Assembly: GCA_013327885.1 (NCBI GenBank)
Contig: JABUMY010000024.1
Span: 1-43,558 of the forward strand
Length of the DNA: 43,558 nt
Direction of reading: 5' to 3'
From: Flavisolibacter longurius
Lineage (GTDB): Bacteria; Bacteroidota; Bacteroidia; Chitinophagales; Chitinophagaceae
The translations under genes and the position numbers were made by a program. Shown here in pieces: positions 1 to 8,390 of the stretch. Each line of letters begins with the position of its first letter. Within the stretch, counting starts at the first letter, position 1. Under the pieces are notes generated by a model. That model was not told the origin of the DNA, ran no database searches, and saw nothing but the letters and a program-made list of their open reading frames with translations.

Positions 1-1082
1 ACTTTCAGGGTTTCGGTCGTTCCGTTTTCCTGGCTAACGCGGATAAAATACATGCCTTTACCCAGGCTGCTCATGTCCACGGTGGTTTGGATAGAACCAC
101 TTGCAGGCTGAATGTTTCTTACTACACGGCCTTCTGCATTGGCGATAGAGATCGAGGTCTTACCGTCGTAAGAAGGGTGCTGCAGGGTAAGGGTATTAGC
201 CACCGGCTGCGGGAAAGCTTTCAGTACAATGGAGCTTCTGCCACCAGAGATGCGGGCAATTGAACTGTACTTAAAGGCACCGTCATTATCTACGTTTTTA
301 ATGCGGTAGTAAGCGCTGGCTACCGGTGCATCGTCGGAGAAATTGTAGATGTCCTTGCCATGGCTTTGGATCTGGCCAATGCGGGTGTAGCTGCGACCGT
401 CTTCGCTGCGCTCTACTTCGTAGCGGGCTACGTTTTCTTCACCAGCGATCTTCCAGGTCAGCAGCACGGAGTTGCCCAGCTTTTTGGCGTCAAAGCCAAT
501 AAAGGTTACCGGCAGAGCAGCTTGTGAGATCGTGCCGTTTGTTTGGAAATCATCAAAGGTAATGGTTTGGCCTACGGCACCGGTACCCGAAGCTGAAACC
601 AAGCTATAATTCAGGCGGTACTGGCCACCGGCAGGAAAACCGGGCAGACCGGCCAGGGATACAGTTTGGCAAACATTGGCAACGCCACCACTGTAGGTTG
701 GTGTTACCTCTGCTAACAATACATTTACAATCTCGTTGTTCAAAGTAGAGCGGAAAGAAATAAGAATATTGATCTTTCCAACCTGCTGTGTGCCGCCCAA
801 TTCAAAGCCAAAAAGGACCGAGGTGGCTGCGTTGGGAAGAACATACGTTGGGGTAGTTACGGAATAAGCTACAGTAGGCAACACCTTGTCTTTTTGCAGG
901 TAGCCATCAATTCCTGTTGTGGTAATACCCAGTTCTCCCGTAAAGCCGGCCGTGCTACCGCTGGTGTTGTCAAAATCTTCTACAACAGTTGTGCAGGGGC
1001 CTTGTGCTATAACAGCATTGCCACCCAATACAAGGGCGGATAAAAAAAGACTGCGTTTCAGGGTAGCGTAAATTTGTACCAT
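1..1082 (-). CDS. T9SS-sorted secreted protein (C-terminus cut by window edge)
   Basis: Translating the minus strand from the ATG at 1082 gives an uninterrupted frame of 360 codons that runs off the window, so only the last residues are missing. Residues 1-26 form a signal peptide (a lysine/arginine followed by a hydrophobic stretch, ending AVIAQ). The middle (about 30-185) is beta-rich and unrecognised. From about residue 190 (LPVTFIGFDAKK, then LLTWK and YEVERSEDG) it follows the fibronectin-like pattern common just before Bacteroidota sorting domains. From about residue 285 (KAFPQPVANTL, ending GMYFIRV) it matches the type IX secretion C-terminal sorting domain. The inferred product is exported by Sec, then by T9SS across the outer membrane; its function is unknown. 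No good promoter was found upstream. Confidence 0.85.
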   Translation of the reverse strand, partial: MVQIYATLKRSLFLSALVLGGNAVIAQGPCTTVVEDFDNTSGSTAGFTGELGITTTGIDGYLQKDKVLPTVAYSVTTPTYVLPNAATSVLFGFELGGTQQVGKINILISFRSTLNNEIVNVLLAEVTPTYSGGVANVCQTVSLAGLPGFPAGGQYRLNYSLVSASGTGAVGQTITFDDFQTNGTISQAALPVTFIGFDAKKLGNSVLLTWKIAGEENVARYEVERSEDGRSYTRIGQIQSHGKDIYNFSDDAPVASAYYRIKNVDNDGAFKYSSIARISGGRSSIVLKAFPQPVANTLTLQHPSYDGKTSISIANAEGRVVRNIQPASGSIQTTVDMSSLGKGMYFIRVSQENGTTETLK

Positions 1083-1547
1083 AATCGTTTGTTTGTTTTT
1101 AAGTGTACTAATAATTCGATAGTTAACGTGACTTCGCTTTTTCCAGGATACAGAACGATTACAGCTTTCGAAGGATTTGGAGTGGTTATGGATCAACAGG
1201 TTTTACCTGCAATCAATACAAGGTTGCACGGGGCTTTCAAAAAGGACGGAAGATTTTACAATAAATGGTGAAGGATAATTGGGTACGTTACTCAAAGAAG
1301 AACCTTTGTTGTTGGTCTTAATAAATGAGTAGAGTGTAAAGGGTAGGTCAAAGAAAATATTGTTTTTTTGAAAATGCAAGCCTCTTGGTAGCAAGCACAG
1401 CCTTTTTTTTCCACAAAGCGTAAAAACCCGCGTGGATAAAAAGCAGCCAGTTTCTTTTTTTGGCATATATAACGGCAATGCCTGTATGCCGATAGGACTT
1501 GTTTCTGAGACAGTAAAAACAGAAATACAGAACAGCGTATTCCAACA

Positions 1548-1578
1548 AAAAAGGGTTTCAAATTTTGAAACCCTTTTT
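1548..1578 (-). terminator. intrinsic terminator, possibly bidirectional
   Basis: The arms 1548-1562 and 1564-1578 are perfect inverted repeats (AAAAAGGGTTTCAAA and its complement) with almost no loop, so about 13 bp can really pair. The stem ends in an A-run on one side and a T-run on the other, giving a U-tract in both directions. It lies about 85 bp past the stop of the leftward oxidoreductase gene and would end that transcript. Confidence 0.8.
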
Positions 1579-1618
1579 GCTTATATACTAAAATCTACCG
1601 TCAATGGAATGAATCGAT

Positions 1619-1658
1619 ACGAGCAATATCCCAATACCTAATATCCCAATATCCATCC
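1619..1658. repeat. short-period repeat tract 1 (unit about aatatccca)
   Basis: Three to four imperfect copies of a 9-nt unit (aatatccca, aatacct, aatatccca, aatatcca) lie directly against the stop codon of the oxidoreductase. Sixteen bases (taatatcccaatatcc) recur exactly in the tract next to argS, 32 kb away. Confidence 0.7.
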
Positions 1659-1661
1659 CAG

Positions 1662-2828
1662 TTATTGCACCTCCAAGCTATACGGCGTCCATTTTTCATT
1701 GCTTTGGCTGCTCCTAACAACGGATTCTACAAAGGCCATACCCCGGATGCCTTCCGTTACCGAAGGAAATTCAACGATCGCTTCGTCAACCGATGCGCCC
1801 AGTTTTTTTGCCACTACCGTAAAAGCAAAGTTGCGGTAGATGTTGCCAAACGCTTCCAGGTAACCTTCGGGGTGACCACCGGGAGTGCGGCAGTTGTGTC
1901 TTGCCATATCGCTCAGGTAAGGCTGCCCGGCCCGCAGAATTTCAGCGGGTTTATCAGCCCATTTTACCAACAGTGTGTTGGGTTCCTGCTGATGCCATTC
2001 AAGGCCACCGTTTTCGCCATACACTTTAATGGTCAGGTTATTTTCTTCACCGGCAGCTACCTGGGTGGCGGCCAGCACACCACGGGCACCATTATCAAAC
2101 TTCAATAAAACGCTGCCGTCATCATCCAACTGGCGACCATCCACCATCGTATTCAGGTCGGCACATACCTCCGAAACCTGCAGCCCGCTGATGTATTCGG
2201 CCAGGTTAAAAGCATGGGTGCCAATATCGCCCATAACGGCGCTTTTGCCGCCTTTTTTGGGATCGGTACGCCAGGCAGCACCCTGGTTACCTTCCCGCTC
2301 CAGCAGCTTGCTCAGCCAACCCTGGCGGTACTCCACAAACACTTTTTTAATGCGGCCAAGTGACCCGCTCTGCACCAAACTCTTTGCCTGTTTAACCATG
2401 GGGTAGCCGGTATAGGTATGCGTGAGGCAAAGGGTGCGGCCGGTGGCATTGAGTTTATCTTTTAACTGCAAGGCTTCGTCCAGTGAAAGGGTGATGGGCT
2501 TTTCCACCACCACGTCAAAGCCTTTGTCCAGGGCCATCATGGCCGGGGCAAAATGCGCAAAGTTGGGTGTAACAATGGTCACGAAATCCATGCGTTCGCC
2601 GTCGGGAAGCTTGCTTTCGGATTCCAGCATTTCTTCCCACGACGTATAGATCCGGTCTTCCGGTAAAAACAAGGTGCGGCCACTGTCGATGGCGATCTCT
2701 TTGTTGATGCTGAGCGAGCCGCAAACCAGTTCTACCAATCCATCCATGTTAGCGGCAATGCGGTGAATGGCGCCAATAAAGGCATCCTTGCCACCACCGA
2801 TCATGCCCATGCGCAATTTTCTGTTCAT
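1662..2828 (-). CDS. Gfo/Idh/MocA family oxidoreductase
   Basis: A 388-aa cytoplasmic NAD(P)-dependent oxidoreductase of the Gfo/Idh/MocA family, whose members oxidise or reduce sugars, inositols and similar polyols. The N-terminal Rossmann fold shows GMIGGG at residues 8-13. VVEKPIT near residue 110 is the family EKP signature with the catalytic lysine, and GDIGTHAFN near residue 200 is the conserved substrate-binding and catalytic segment. Length is typical. The substrate cannot be read from sequence. It is transcribed alone: a TACATTTG -7 element lies at 2867-2874 and a strong terminator at 1548-1578. The ATG at 2828 is the only start that keeps the whole Rossmann motif. Confidence 0.93.
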   Translation of the reverse strand: MNRKLRMGMIGGGKDAFIGAIHRIAANMDGLVELVCGSLSINKEIAIDSGRTLFLPEDRIYTSWEEMLESESKLPDGERMDFVTIVTPNFAHFAPAMMALDKGFDVVVEKPITLSLDEALQLKDKLNATGRTLCLTHTYTGYPMVKQAKSLVQSGSLGRIKKVFVEYRQGWLSKLLEREGNQGAAWRTDPKKGGKSAVMGDIGTHAFNLAEYISGLQVSEVCADLNTMVDGRQLDDDGSVLLKFDNGARGVLAATQVAAGEENNLTIKVYGENGGLEWHQQEPNTLLVKWADKPAEILRAGQPYLSDMARHNCRTPGGHPEGYLEAFGNIYRNFAFTVVAKKLGASVDEAIVEFPSVTEGIRGMAFVESVVRSSQSNEKWTPYSLEVQ

Positions 2829-2866
2829 GATGATTCTTTATTTTTTCTAAATATAGAGGTTAATCC

Positions 2867-2874
2867 CAAATGTA
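2867..2874 (-). promoter_or_regulatory. -7 promoter element TACATTTG
   Basis: A perfect match on the minus strand to the Bacteroidota -7 consensus TAnnTTTG, 38 bp before the oxidoreductase ATG. No clear TTG/TTTG -33 box is visible at the expected distance, so only the -7 half is supported. Confidence 0.55.
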
Positions 2875-2897
2875 TGTCATGTGGCGGAGAGGAGGGG

Positions 2898-2965
2898 AAC
2901 GGGATAATGTGATAATTCGATAATGAAATAATTGGGTAATGGGTTGAATGCAGTTAATGGTGGCT
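2898..2965. repeat. short-period repeat tract 2 (unit about gataat)
   Basis: A run of drifting copies: gataatgt, gataattc, gataatga, aataattg, ggtaatgg, gttgaatg, gttaatgg. It lies in the 342-bp gap between the oxidoreductase and the small lipoprotein gene; no gene was found in that gap. Confidence 0.6.
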
Positions 2966-3148
2966 TTGTTTTTTCAATATAAGAGAAAGGGAAGAGGGAC
3001 TTAGGCCTGAGACAGTCGGTTTGCCGGCTAAGATGAGGACGGAAAGTTGAGATGTTCCCTGCAATCAATTTCTGGTGTAGAGAATAAAGTTGGGTTGGCT
3101 ATAATGATGAGCAGAATGGCACCAATTCGGGTTAACGGAAACTGTTTT

Positions 3149-3156
3149 ATCTTGCA
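3149..3156 (+). promoter_or_regulatory. possible -7 element TATCTTGC
   Basis: TATCTTGC resembles TAnnTTTG and sits 14 bp before the ATG of the small lipoprotein. A TTCG 19 bp upstream (3126-3129) could serve as a weak -33 box. Confidence 0.35.
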
Positions 3157-3170
3157 GCCAAACGAAGTTT

Positions 3171-3341
3171 ATGAAATACATCCTCTGCTTTTTTGCGTCA
3201 GCACTCTTCCTTGTTGCCTGCTCCAACAGCAGCACTACAACAGAAGAAACAAAGGATACAGGCATACCGGTAACAACAGATACAACCATCAACAGCGGCT
3301 CCGATGTGGTGACACCACCTGCCAGCAACGGCCAGTTCTAA
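3171..3341 (+). CDS. small Thr/Ser-rich lipoprotein (56 aa)
   Basis: An ATG at 3171 opens a 56-aa frame ending in TAA at 3339-3341. It starts MKYILCFF with a short hydrophobic signal and has a lipobox, LVACS, with the acylated cysteine at position 17. The mature 40 residues are almost all Thr, Ser, Asp and Pro, a flexible low-complexity tail. Many Bacteroidota carry such orphan mini-lipoproteins, and no function can be assigned. A -7-like element precedes it and a hairpin with a T-run follows (3378-3400), so it looks like a complete monocistronic unit. The alternative is chance, but lipobox, promoter and terminator together make that less likely. Confidence 0.7.
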   Translation: MKYILCFFASALFLVACSNSSTTTEETKDTGIPVTTDTTINSGSDVVTPPASNGQF

Positions 3342-3352
3342 CTTTACGAAAT

Positions 3353-3408
3353 GGATTGACTATTTCAAGGAGGATTTACCGTCATCCTATTGACGGTTTT
3401 GTCAATCC
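3353..3408 (+). terminator. nested hairpin terminator
   Basis: An inner stem ACCGTCA/TGACGGT (3378-3384 with 3391-3397) is followed by a T-run (3397-3400). It is nested in an outer stem GGATTGAC/GTCAATCC (3353-3360 with 3401-3408). It lies just after the small lipoprotein stop. Confidence 0.6.
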
Positions 3409-3486
3409 AACTACCCATTCACGAATGCCTGGTTGTGCTTTGTTTTAAGTCAATTGTTACAACACAAAGCATTGGTTAGACTAGTG

Positions 3487-4074
3487 CTAGCTTTCTTGCC
3501 GGCGTATCCACCAGATCCCTTTGATATCGGAGCGCCAATCGGGGAGAAGCAGCACCAGTATGATCTCTTCCACCAATCCTAAGGAAGTAACGGCCGCCGC
3601 TGCATAAAACAGGAGCAGCGGCTCTTCCGGCAGGAAGAAAAACAACACAAGAAATAAGGCCTGGAGGATGGCCGCCGCTTTTGCCAGGTAGGTGTGAAAA
3701 GAAGTAAGCCTGCCGTACCGGATCAGTGCCAGCATCAGTTGCACCAGGTAAAGTCCGAGCATGACAAAAACCCATACGCGTTGCTGCAGGAGAAAATCGC
3801 CGTTGAAAGCAAAAATGGCTATGATTGCCATCAGCACGGTCAGGTCATCAGCAACGGAATCAAGTCTTGAGCCCTTTACACTCACTACCTTCAGCCAGCG
3901 GGCCAGGATGCCGTCGATGGCATCGGTGAGGAAACTAATGGCAAGCAGCCATTTGAAAATATGCGGTTGATCTGTGATGATAAAATAGAGTAACACAAAG
4001 GCCGCCAGGAGCCGGTAAAGGGTGATGCCGTTGACAATATAATACGCTTTGGGTTGCATGGCGCGGGGTTGCAT
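3487..4074 (-). CDS. CDP-alcohol phosphatidyltransferase family membrane protein
   Basis: A 195-aa integral membrane enzyme carrying the full family signature D-x2-DG-x2-AR-x8-G-x3-D-x3-D: D51, D54, G55, A58, R59, G68, D72 and D76. The four aspartates bind two divalent metals and the CDP group, with the last Asp as base. Such enzymes transfer a phosphoalcohol from a CDP-lipid to an alcohol (for example phosphatidylglycerophosphate, cardiolipin or phosphatidylinositol-type synthesis). The acceptor is not evident here, and 195 aa fits a minimal six-helix core. A second Met at residue 6 is an alternative start. It is a single gene, with its start separated by about 210 bp from the DUF3857 pair. 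Confidence 0.88.
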   Translation of the reverse strand: MQPRAMQPKAYYIVNGITLYRLLAAFVLLYFIITDQPHIFKWLLAISFLTDAIDGILARWLKVVSVKGSRLDSVADDLTVLMAIIAIFAFNGDFLLQQRVWVFVMLGLYLVQLMLALIRYGRLTSFHTYLAKAAAILQALFLVLFFFLPEEPLLLFYAAAAVTSLGLVEEIILVLLLPDWRSDIKGIWWIRRQES

Positions 4075-4286
4075 CGGCCAGGGACTGCCGGTTTTAAATA
4101 GTCGCAGCAGCCATTGACACGACGCCGTTTTGCCCCTATAAGATAAGCAATAAATAAAGTTGGGAGAAAGGGAAATACAACTCCGTTCTTCCTACAATAC
4201 AACAAGTAAATTCCAACCATTATTTACTTGATTCCGTTACAAAGAGTCAAGCTTCCTTAACAATATTTTTATTTTCGATCGGTTTC

Positions 4287-6224
4287 TTAAAAAGCAGCTG
4301 TGGCCTGCGCCGGTTTGCTTTCTTTCAACAGCACGAAGGTTTCTTCTTCCAGCTCATTTACACTTCTGAAAAATTGCACCATACCTGCATAATCCGCTGC
4401 AGGGATCACATGGTTTTTCAGGTGGAGCACACTCACCGCAGTCAGGGTGTTAGCTGCCTTATCGTAACGGCAGGTTCGTTTGTAGAAGCTATGTTTGGTA
4501 CTGATTTCTTTATCGGCCGGAACAACCTCCAACACGTGACCCTCGGGCAATTTAAAAACGGTTGTATCTGATTTTGAATAGGGGTACTGAAACAAAAATT
4601 CGGTGGTGCGCTGGAAAGGTTTGACCTTTTCCGTCGCCAGCTTGTTGATGCAAAGCGGGTAAAAATATTTGCCGCCGGCCTTGAACTGAAACAGCTTGTT
4701 GTAACTGCGTTGAATGGCAAATTCTACATCGTCGGGCCCTGTTGCAGTTGTCACCAAAAGTTCTTCCGGGTTTTTGTAAAGCAGGTGCTCCACGAGCGCC
4801 TCTTTTTGCTCATCGCTGGAAAGCTGGCTGATATACTGGAAAAAAGAAGCCGCATCGCCGCTGCTGCGGGTTTTGTTGCCGATGCTTGCATCTCCATCCG
4901 GAGAAATGGTGACAGTACTTTGCGAGGCCACACGATTGGTCCTGTAATCACTCCTGGGTGTGTTCACCAAAATGCCACCGGTTTCGGTTAATAGGAGTGC
5001 TTTTTTGTTTTCGGTAAACGTACCCAGTTCATTCACCTTGTTATCATTGCTGGTGCATTCAAGCCAAGTAGTGTCTTTCGCACCAGGAATGCAAAGGATC
5101 ACATGGTTGAACGGATCGGACGGAAAGGCCGCATCCGCAGGGATCTTATTGTGCCCTGCATTTATCAGGGCGGGATAGGAGGGAATGTCCACCGCCTTCA
5201 GCAGGTAACGCATGTAATTGGTCAGGGCTTTACAGTCGCCGTATTTTTTGTTGTCAACAAAATTTACTGCGAACGGCTTAAAGCCACCGATGCCCAATTG
5301 AATGCTTACATAGCGCATGTTTTTTTGCAGGTACTGGTAAAGTATCCGGATCTTTTCCTCACGTTCTTGTGTATGCGCTACCAGGGCTTTTACCTCGGCA
5401 AGCCGCAAAGGATGAAAGGCTTCTTTTTCTTCGTAAAGCGCAAAGTTCCAGGCACCAAAATCCTTCCAGGTCCGGAAGCTTCCTTTGTAACCATCGTAGG
5501 AAAACTCGTTGGGCGCCACCTCGATCTGTGGCAGGTAAAGAGCAGCTTCAAAACCTTCGCTTTCCAGCCTACGGGCTTTGATCCCATTTGCTGTCCAGGT
5601 ATATTTTTTCTTGTTGCCAACCATTTCGGTAGTGGGGGTGATGGAAAAATTCAGGGTGCGGTGACGCACATCCAGGCCAGTCGGCACGCTGACTTCGTAC
5701 CGGAAAACTTCGGTTGCTGCTTCGTGGTAATTGATATACCAATTGGGCAGTTCGATATAGCCTGTATTGCGGCGTTTGTATTGTACATCGATGGTACAGG
5801 GATAGCCCGGCGCCGGCGTGTACAATTCCATTACTTTGTCATCGGTCACCAACGAAATGCCGTCAAAGGCGGCTTCTACTGAAAAATCTTTTTTACCGTA
5901 TTTTTTTACCAGGGCGCCGGCAGCATTGTACACACTGATCTCCACAAAATCCACTTTGTTGAATTTGTCGATGCCAATGCGGTGACGCAGGTGGTGGGCA
6001 CCTTCCGCATTTATGATGGTGACGACCTGCCTTACCGTAAAGCTGTATTCGGAAGGTGATTCCACATCAAGTTTGGCTTCGTCAAGCCGGAAAACTGTAT
6101 TGGCGTTTTCTTTCAGGGAGTCCGCTATGCCATCGGCCGTATAATTGATAGCCTGTTGGCCAAACGTTGTCAAGCTGCCAAGGCTAATACAAATGAATGA
6201 ATAAAGGATCCGGTTCATGGTCAT
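4287..6224 (-). CDS. DUF3857/transglutaminase-like secreted protein (Cys and His retained)
   Basis: A 645-aa exported protein. Residues 1-23 are a signal peptide ending TFGQQ. An N-terminal beta-rich DUF3857 domain (about 40-230) is followed by a transglutaminase-like fold (about 280-395) and a C-terminal beta region. The catalytic cysteine is C331 in YGDCKAL and the histidine is H374 in FNHVIL; the third acid position is E389 in WLECTS, where Asp is more usual. It is probably periplasmic or surface-attached. Substrate and reaction (cross-linking, protease or deamidase) are unknown. Its ATG overlaps the stop of the upstream paralogue by 4 nt, so the two are translationally coupled and probably work together. 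Confidence 0.85.
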   Translation of the reverse strand: MTMNRILYSFICISLGSLTTFGQQAINYTADGIADSLKENANTVFRLDEAKLDVESPSEYSFTVRQVVTIINAEGAHHLRHRIGIDKFNKVDFVEISVYNAAGALVKKYGKKDFSVEAAFDGISLVTDDKVMELYTPAPGYPCTIDVQYKRRNTGYIELPNWYINYHEAATEVFRYEVSVPTGLDVRHRTLNFSITPTTEMVGNKKKYTWTANGIKARRLESEGFEAALYLPQIEVAPNEFSYDGYKGSFRTWKDFGAWNFALYEEKEAFHPLRLAEVKALVAHTQEREEKIRILYQYLQKNMRYVSIQLGIGGFKPFAVNFVDNKKYGDCKALTNYMRYLLKAVDIPSYPALINAGHNKIPADAAFPSDPFNHVILCIPGAKDTTWLECTSNDNKVNELGTFTENKKALLLTETGGILVNTPRSDYRTNRVASQSTVTISPDGDASIGNKTRSSGDAASFFQYISQLSSDEQKEALVEHLLYKNPEELLVTTATGPDDVEFAIQRSYNKLFQFKAGGKYFYPLCINKLATEKVKPFQRTTEFLFQYPYSKSDTTVFKLPEGHVLEVVPADKEISTKHSFYKRTCRYDKAANTLTAVSVLHLKNHVIPAADYAGMVQFFRSVNELEEETFVLLKESKPAQATAAF

Positions 6225-8146
6225 TTTGCTTTAAGGAGAACAGGTTCGTTCATCAGGTCTGTCACTTCTTTAAAAAATCCTTTTACATCAGGGTATTCGT
6301 CTGCAGGATATTTTTCCCTGTTGATTTCAACGGCCACACGGAGACGAATGGCATTGTCAACTTTTTCGATAAAGCGGCTGGCCGACATTGACTTGTCTAC
6401 GGAAACGATCTTTTTGTTACCGGGCAGCGATTCGGGCTGTAGGTTATTGGGCAGCGTAAAACTTCCCACCAGGGCAAGGCTGTATTTTGTTCCAAAATCA
6501 ATATCGGTAAAACGGTATTGCGTGATGAAAGGATTCTCCTGCATGCCGGTGAAAAAATTGTACTCGAGCAGTGAATAGGCGCCCGATTTTTTCAGGTTGG
6601 TTTGAAACCGCACGTTTTGCTGCAAGGCTACCGAATCATCTTCAAAACCCGCCACGCTAAACGAATCCACTTTCAGGGTGGGATGTTCTTTCACGATGGC
6701 ATCGAGGTAACGGGCTTTATCGGTTTTGTACCGCCGTAATTTGCCCAGGCGTGCATAGTCCGACAGGCTGATAACGGCGTTTGTTTTCATGGTGCCGTCT
6801 TCCATGATCTCGCCAGAAAGCGTGATAAACTCCCGCTGCTTTTGCGGAAGGTCTTTGAAATAAACAAAGCCCTGCTTTTTTTTGTCAACCAAAAACCCGA
6901 TGGTGTTCAGCAGATCAGCAGGCACCAAAAAGAAAGGCGTGATCTTATCGGTACCATCCAGCACATATTGTTTGCCATCGGCATAGGCAATGGCCACTAC
7001 GCTGTTAAACTGGTCGAGGAAAGAATAGGCGGTATCCACCAGCCCATGTTGTCTTTCGCTTACCAGCAGGGGATAGGCTTCCACGCCAGCGCTTCGCAGC
7101 AGGCTAACCAGCAGCAGATTGATCTCACCGGTAGTGCCCTTTTTCTTTTCCAGCGTCGACTTGGAGCCTTCGGTGCTGTATTTAGAATTGAACTCATTCC
7201 AGGTAATGTTAGCCTGGACAAAATCATAAACAGCCTGCAGTTTTTCTACGGCTGTGAGGTTAGGGGAAAGACTTTTGATAAAGGGAATGCCCGAAAAGTC
7301 CTTGTCAGCCTGCGAGCCAAAGGCCTTTTCACGCAGCAATTCGGTCGCCAGTGTTTTCCAGGTATTGGTGTAATCGGTTTTGCCCATGTAATTGGTATAG
7401 CTGGCAAACTGGAAATTGACCCGCTGCAAAAAATTACGGGTTGTAGCCGAAAACACTTCATCCCGCAGACCCGGTACATTGTTCATGATAAACTTCACCT
7501 TGCCTTCGCTTTTGTTGGGAATAATTTCGATGGGCAGTTCCGGTGTTTTGTACACCGAATAGGCAAATTCCGAATTGGGAATGGGAGCCAGTTCATATTG
7601 GCTGCTCACCACGGGGATCTCTCCCTGGAACTCCCAGCGGTCCAGGCCACCATAGCTTTTCATGATGCTCTGGTATTTGTAGTCGATGATGCTGCCGACT
7701 GACACATTGGGCATGGCAAAGCTTTGCACCGAGTACAGGCTGTTGATCTGCTGGTTAAAAATGTTCTTTCGCTCCAGGCGGGTGGTGTTGTAGCCGCCGT
7801 TCCCGGTTGGGGTGATCACTACGCCTTCGATGTTGCGAAGGATCTCATACCCGTTGTTGCTATAATAAGGAATGCGGATGTTGGCCCGCTCGATGCCTTT
7901 TTGCTTCAGGATCTTCAAGCGGATCCTTCTTTCTGTTATGAGGTTGTGTTCATCGTTGAAATAGGCCACGGCATTGTCAAGTAAAACAACGGCATCGGCG
8001 CTCTTATCAAACGTGCATTCTTTCATCGCAAGCTCCGGTATTGTTGCTTGTCCAAAATCGATCACGGGTTGTTGCGCTTTTGCAGCAAAGGCAGGCAAAA
8101 GGAAAGCCAACGTTTTGGCAACCCTGGCAATAGCATTGTAAGACAT
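6221..8146 (-). CDS. DUF3857/transglutaminase-like protein with degenerate active site
   Basis: A 641-aa exported protein, first gene of the pair, with a signal peptide at residues 1-25 (ending AAKAQQ). The architecture matches its neighbour: DUF3857-like N-terminus and transglutaminase-like core near 295-400. A gapless alignment with the neighbour puts Thr339 (KGTTGEIN) where the catalytic Cys should be and Ser382 (FNSVVA) where the His should be; an acid, D397 (VLDGTD), remains. It is therefore predicted to be catalytically inactive and may act as a binding or regulatory partner of the coupled downstream protein. A good promoter lies at 8211-8242. Retention of the fold and full length argues against a decaying pseudogene. 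Confidence 0.85.
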   Translation of the reverse strand: MSYNAIARVAKTLAFLLPAFAAKAQQPVIDFGQATIPELAMKECTFDKSADAVVLLDNAVAYFNDEHNLITERRIRLKILKQKGIERANIRIPYYSNNGYEILRNIEGVVITPTGNGGYNTTRLERKNIFNQQINSLYSVQSFAMPNVSVGSIIDYKYQSIMKSYGGLDRWEFQGEIPVVSSQYELAPIPNSEFAYSVYKTPELPIEIIPNKSEGKVKFIMNNVPGLRDEVFSATTRNFLQRVNFQFASYTNYMGKTDYTNTWKTLATELLREKAFGSQADKDFSGIPFIKSLSPNLTAVEKLQAVYDFVQANITWNEFNSKYSTEGSKSTLEKKKGTTGEINLLLVSLLRSAGVEAYPLLVSERQHGLVDTAYSFLDQFNSVVAIAYADGKQYVLDGTDKITPFFLVPADLLNTIGFLVDKKKQGFVYFKDLPQKQREFITLSGEIMEDGTMKTNAVISLSDYARLGKLRRYKTDKARYLDAIVKEHPTLKVDSFSVAGFEDDSVALQQNVRFQTNLKKSGAYSLLEYNFFTGMQENPFITQYRFTDIDFGTKYSLALVGSFTLPNNLQPESLPGNKKIVSVDKSMSASRFIEKVDNAIRLRVAVEINREKYPADEYPDVKGFFKEVTDLMNEPVLLKAK

Positions 8147-8210
8147 ACGGCAGTTAGTTTAGTGGCAAACCATTCGAAATAGAGGCGGAAAAATGGCTGC
8201 TATTCAGGGG

Positions 8211-8242
8211 CAATTTTAATGATTCTGAAAGGAATGTCAAAA
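8211..8242 (-). promoter_or_regulatory. promoter TTTTG-N19-TAAAATTG
   Basis: On the minus strand, TTTTG (8242-8238) is followed after 19 bp by TAAAATTG (8218-8211), one mismatch from TAnnTTTG. It reads towards the DUF3857 pair, whose first ATG is 64 bp downstream. Confidence 0.55.
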
Positions 8243-8390
8243 TCCAGCACCATATATCATTATTCCTAATGGGTTGAGCGCCTTTTGCGATGGGAGCTAA
8301 AGCCATTTGTTTAACAGCCTCTTTACAGTTTTCTTCAGAATCGCTTCAGAAGTGCATCCTAAGATTGCAGAAAGCAAAACAAAATAACCC

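Larger units (their letters stand above)
1083..1661. other. intergenic region, no gene seen
   Basis: This 579-bp gap separates two leftward genes. The short frames in it, on both strands, have no recognisable domain, signal peptide or plausible start and are judged non-coding. It holds the leader of the T9SS gene, a strong hairpin terminator (1548-1578) and a short repeat tract beside the oxidoreductase stop codon (1619-1658). Confidence 0.6.

Noticed and set aside
6842-7702. 286-codon plus-strand frame inside the second DUF3857 gene
   Set aside because: Antisense shadow of a full-length conserved protein; no features of its own.
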